From NCBI GenBank assembly GCA_021847625.1, contig JAJZQK010000089.1, positions 1 through 9,355 on the forward strand: 9,355 bases of DNA. The letters are read 5' to 3'. Positions 7,605 through 9,355 of the stretch are shown in pieces. The notes beneath the pieces are model-generated. The model was not told the DNA's origin. It did no database searches and saw only the letters and a program-made list of their open reading frames with translations. This stretch comes from Chloroflexota bacterium. GTDB taxonomy: Bacteria; Chloroflexota; FW602-bin22; JAMCYS01. Each line of letters opens with the position of its first letter. The stretch's first letter is position 1. The translations under genes were made by a program, and so were the position numbers.

Positions 7605-7633
7605 AGTATAGCATTTCCTATGTGGTTAGGCAA
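7605..7633 (-). promoter_or_regulatory. Sigma70-type promoter of the nusA-ribF operon
   Basis: On the minus strand TTGCCT (7628-7633) is followed, after exactly 17 bases, by TATACT (7605-7610). The match is 4/6 to the -35 and 5/6 to the -10 consensus. Transcription would begin near 7598, giving a leader of roughly 137 bases before the nusA ATG. The promoter lies between the gtrA stop (7721) and nusA, so the operon can be expressed independently of gtrA. Confidence 0.7.
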
Positions 7634-7720
7634 GGTTCGTCGGCAACTTCTCAACCGCCATCTGAGGTGGAAAGACCATTGTGTCGGTCTGGTGCCAAAT
7701 GGCGCAGCTTGGTCCGGTGG

Positions 7721-8122
7721 CTAGGTGACGCTGCCCCAGGTCCAGATGGAATTGATCATGAAATTCCAGCCCGTCGCCACGGAAATAGCCAGGAGATTTG
7801 CCACCAGATAGTAGAGCCCGAACCACTGGACCAGCGCGTAGAGGATGCTGACCGTGATCACCAACCCACCCAAGGAGACGAGGTTGAATTTCGCTAGTCG
7901 GTCCCAGTTGAAGTCGCGCTGGGAGAAGGTCCAAAGGTTGTTCCAGAGGAAGTTGTTGAGTATCGCCGTCTCGACCGCCAGCGCCGAAGCGATCAGAAGG
8001 GGCATATGCCCTACGTCGTGCCCCAGGTACAGCACCACCGTGTTGACAATCATCCCCGTCACGCCAACCAACGCGAACTTGGCTATTCGTCTAGTATCCG
8101 CAACCCTAGCGAAACCGCTCAT
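7721..8122 (-). CDS. GtrA family membrane protein
   Basis: This 133-residue hydrophobic protein matches the GtrA-like family. The founding members are thought to flip lipid-linked sugars across the membrane for O-antigen glucosylation, and others act in arabinogalactan or cell-envelope glycan assembly. Four membrane segments are visible, about residues 13-34, 40-62, 76-100 and 103-128. The family patterns are present: KFALVGVTGMIVNTVVLY near the N-terminus, the NNFLWNNLWTF loop after segment 2, and NFMINSIWTWG at the end. The start is ATG at 8120-8122 with AGGAG 6 bases upstream. No glycosyltransferase lies next to it in this window, so its sugar substrate cannot be guessed. The mobile-type element at 8168-8341 sits just upstream, with the nearer target duplication 36 bases from the ATG. 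Confidence 0.9.
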   Translation of the reverse strand: MSGFARVADTRRIAKFALVGVTGMIVNTVVLYLGHDVGHMPLLIASALAVETAILNNFLWNNLWTFSQRDFNWDRLAKFNLVSLGGLVITVSILYALVQWFGLYYLVANLLAISVATGWNFMINSIWTWGSVT

Positions 8123-8167
8123 TCCGCGCTCCTAAACGCAGGTCGCGTGCCAACGGGGCATAAGTGT

Positions 8168-8341
8168 GGGATGGTTCGCCCACAGAGTGACAGTCTAGTG
8201 AAGGCGGACTCCCCAGAGATCGTCATGCCCGCGCAAGCGGGCATCCAGGAAATCCGCCGATGGCTGCCTGGACCCCCGCTTTCGCGGGGGTGACGTTGGC
8301 ATCAAACTGTGACTCTGTCTATCCGCCCTCCTGAACCATGC
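8168..8341. mobile_element. 174-bp MITE-like element with inverted ends and 9-bp target duplication
   Basis: The ends are GGGATGGTTC (8168-8177) and, inverted, GGCATGGTTC (8332-8341), matching at 9 of 10 bases. They are bracketed exactly by the direct repeat CATAAGTGT at 8159-8167 and 8342-8350, as expected for a 9-bp target-site duplication. Inside, ACAGAGTGACAGT (8182-8194) is inverted at 8306-8318 with 12 of 13 bases matching, so the inverted arms run well beyond the tips. There is no coding capacity, so it would need a transposase supplied elsewhere. The centre holds a cloverleaf-like palindromic repeat (8221-8295). The family is unknown to me; a 9-bp duplication is found with several IS families and does not identify one. 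Confidence 0.7.
8221..8295. repeat. Dispersed-type palindromic repeat with two hairpin arms
   Basis: Two perfect 8-bp hairpins with four-base loops, ATGCCCGC-GCAA-GCGGGCAT (8225-8244) and ACCCCCGC-TTTC-GCGGGGGT (8272-8291), are enclosed by CGTCA/TGACG (8221-8225 with 8291-8295). They are joined by TCCAGG/CCTGGA (8244-8249 with 8267-8272) around a 17-base centre. The CGTCATGCCCGCG...AAGCGGGCATCCAGG style is, from memory, a common dispersed intergenic repeat in many bacterial genomes. The function is unknown. Only one copy is in this window. Confidence 0.75.
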
Positions 8342-8385
8342 CATAAGTGTTCGCCGTTCCCCCAAGTACAGGCAGCCTGACTCGC

Positions 8386-8414
8386 TTGACAGTCACCTGG
8401 GCGGGTGCTAGAGT
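8386..8414 (+). promoter_or_regulatory. Sigma70-type promoter of the dehydrogenase gene
   Basis: A perfect -35 box TTGACA (8386-8391) and TAGAGT (8409-8414, 4/6 to the -10 consensus) are separated by exactly 17 bases. Transcription would start near 8421, about 30 bases before the ATG at 8452. An 11-bp palindrome lies over the predicted start (separate entry), and another, CAGGCAGCCTG (8369-8379), lies just upstream of the -35 box. Confidence 0.72.
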
Positions 8415-8417
8415 CCG

Positions 8418-8428
8418 GATGTTACATC
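8418..8428. promoter_or_regulatory. Palindrome at the predicted transcription start (possible operator)
   Basis: GATGT-T-ACATC is a perfect odd-centred palindrome, centred at 8423 and so within a few bases of the predicted transcription start. A repressor bound here would block initiation. The arms are short (5 bp), and no regulator gene is visible in the window, so this is only a candidate. Confidence 0.35.
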
Positions 8429-8451
8429 AAGCGATGAGGTGGTAGGCTGAT

Positions 8452-9355
8452 ATGCGAGCCGTCGTCCTGCACGGTGCCAACGATCTGCGCTATGAAGAGG
8501 TCCCCACGCCCACTATCGGGGTCGACGAGATCCTGATAAGGACGCGGGCGGCCGCGGTCTGCGGGACCGACCTGCGGATTGTAGACGGCACGAAGACCCT
8601 GGGGGTGCGGATTCCGGGGATTACCGGCCACGAGCTGGCCGGGACCGTGGCCCAGGTCGGCGACGAGGTCGGCGGATTCCGGGTCGGCGATAGGGTGAGC
8701 GTGGCCCCGGTCGTCACCTGCCGCAACTGCTACTACTGCACGCACGGAATGGACAACCTCTGCGTGAGCAGGAAGGCCATCGGCTACGAATACGACGGCG
8801 GCTTCGCGGAGTACGTCGCCGTCCCCGGCCCGGCGCTGGCGGCGGGCAACGTTCGCCACCTGGCCGCTCACGTCTCCTACGAGGAGGGCGCCCTGGCCGA
8901 GCCGCTGGCCTGCTGCATAAACGGCAACGAGAAGGCCCAGGTGCGGCTGGGTCAGTCCGTGCTGATCGTCGGCGCGGGGCCGATTGGCCTTATGCACCTG
9001 CAGCTGGCGAGGGCGGCGGGGGCCGGCGAGGTGATCGTCAGCGAGCCGCATGTGCATCGGCGAAACGTGGCCCGCGAGATGGGCGCCACGACGGTCGTGG
9101 ACCCCCTGAACGAGGATTTGGCCGAGATCGTGGCCGCCAAGACGTCGGGGCTAGGTGTGAACGCCGTGATAATGGCCTTCGGGGCTACCCAGGTCGTGAA
9201 TCAGATGATCGGGCTCGCCCGCAAGGGTGGCATCGTCAACCTCTTCGCCGGCTTCCCCGGCAAGGGCGAGACGACTATCCAGGCCAATCTCATCCACTAC
9301 AGCGAGGTCAACGTCGTGGGCACGTCGTCCTCGGCTCGGCGGCATTACCACAAGG
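8452..9355 (+). CDS. Zinc-dependent medium-chain alcohol/polyol dehydrogenase (3' end outside window)
   Basis: About 301 residues of a zinc-binding medium-chain dehydrogenase are present; the frame runs off the window edge. Such enzymes oxidise alcohols, polyols or hydroxy amino acids with NAD(P). Catalytic zinc ligands are in place: Cys37 (CGTD), His60-Glu61 (GHE) and Glu150 (EPLAC). A structural zinc is indicated by Cys90, 93, 96 and 104. The Rossmann loop GAGPIG is at 174-179, and Glu198 at the end of the next strand suggests NAD rather than NADP. The EPLAC motif and the HYSEVNVVG region place it nearer the sorbitol/threonine dehydrogenase branch than ethanol dehydrogenases, but the substrate cannot be fixed. 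The start is ATG at 8452, 9 bases after GAGGTGG. It is transcribed away from gtrA under its own promoter. Confidence 0.93.
   Translation, partial: MRAVVLHGANDLRYEEVPTPTIGVDEILIRTRAAAVCGTDLRIVDGTKTLGVRIPGITGHELAGTVAQVGDEVGGFRVGDRVSVAPVVTCRNCYYCTHGMDNLCVSRKAIGYEYDGGFAEYVAVPGPALAAGNVRHLAAHVSYEEGALAEPLACCINGNEKAQVRLGQSVLIVGAGPIGLMHLQLARAAGAGEVIVSEPHVHRRNVAREMGATTVVDPLNEDLAEIVAAKTSGLGVNAVIMAFGATQVVNQMIGLARKGGIVNLFAGFPGKGETTIQANLIHYSEVNVVGTSSSARRHYHK

Larger units (their letters stand above)
8159..8350. repeat. 9-bp direct repeats flanking the inserted element
   Basis: CATAAGTGT occurs at 8159-8167 and 8342-8350, each copy directly adjoining one inverted end of the 174-bp element. The bases just outside the two copies differ, so the duplication is exactly 9 bp. 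Removing one copy and the element restores a plausible uninterrupted gtrA/dehydrogenase intergenic region of about 146 bases. Confidence 0.7.

Noticed and set aside
7673..7690. Possible terminator after gtrA on the minus strand (AGACC / GGTCT followed by TTCC)
   Set aside because: The stem is only 5 bp with an 8-base loop and almost no T-tract, which is too weak to call.
8221..8295. CRISPR-like repeat unit or RNA gene
   Set aside because: There is a single copy with no spacers or array, and the fold does not match a tRNA: it has no anticodon arm and no T-loop sequence.
8422..9057. A 211-residue minus-strand frame opposite the dehydrogenase
   Set aside because: The plus strand encodes an obvious zinc dehydrogenase with all metal ligands. 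The antisense frame has no recognisable motif.

Overview
The window carries a classic bacterial translation and transcription operon on the minus strand, flanked by unrelated genes. GC content is high by eye. The compact gene order nusA-ylxR-infB-rbfA-nrnA-truB-ribF, the short IF2 and the type of dispersed GC-rich repeat suggest an uncultivated, high-GC, non-proteobacterial organism. Chloroflexota is my tentative guess from memory of gene order and protein style; no tree or search supports it.

Layout from left to right. Positions 2-613 (+) hold the C-terminal domains IV and V of an elongation factor G-type GTPase, cut by the window edge. It ends at a cluster of hairpins, including a strong intrinsic terminator (651-685), which also closes the convergent operon from the right. 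Positions 684-7461 (-) hold, in transcription order, nusA (7461-6328), ylxR (6298-5999), a 142-base structured leader, infB (5856-3961), rbfA (3946-3515), nrnA (3505-2519), truB (2514-1624) and ribF (1640-684). A sigma70-type promoter (7605-7633) and a U-tailed leader hairpin (7557-7579) precede nusA. Upstream lies a small GtrA-family membrane protein gene (8122-7721, -), then a 329-base gap, then the start of a zinc-dependent medium-chain dehydrogenase (8452 to the window end, +) with a good promoter and a palindrome at its predicted transcription start.

The operon genes work on related tasks. NusA controls elongation and termination, and YlxR is a small RNA-binding protein. IF2 starts translation, RbfA matures the 30S subunit, NrnA clears nano-RNAs and pAp, TruB makes tRNA pseudouridine 55, and RibF makes FMN and FAD. 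Two usual members, rimP (before nusA) and the L7Ae-like ylxQ (between ylxR and infB), are absent from their expected places.

I see no new multi-gene system. The points most worth a second look are non-coding. The first is a 174-bp element with inverted ends and an exact 9-bp target duplication in the gtrA/dehydrogenase gap; it contains a cloverleaf-like repeat. The second is a possible H-type pseudoknot abutting the infB ribosome-binding site. The third is the nusA leader hairpin standing directly before nusA where rimP would be.
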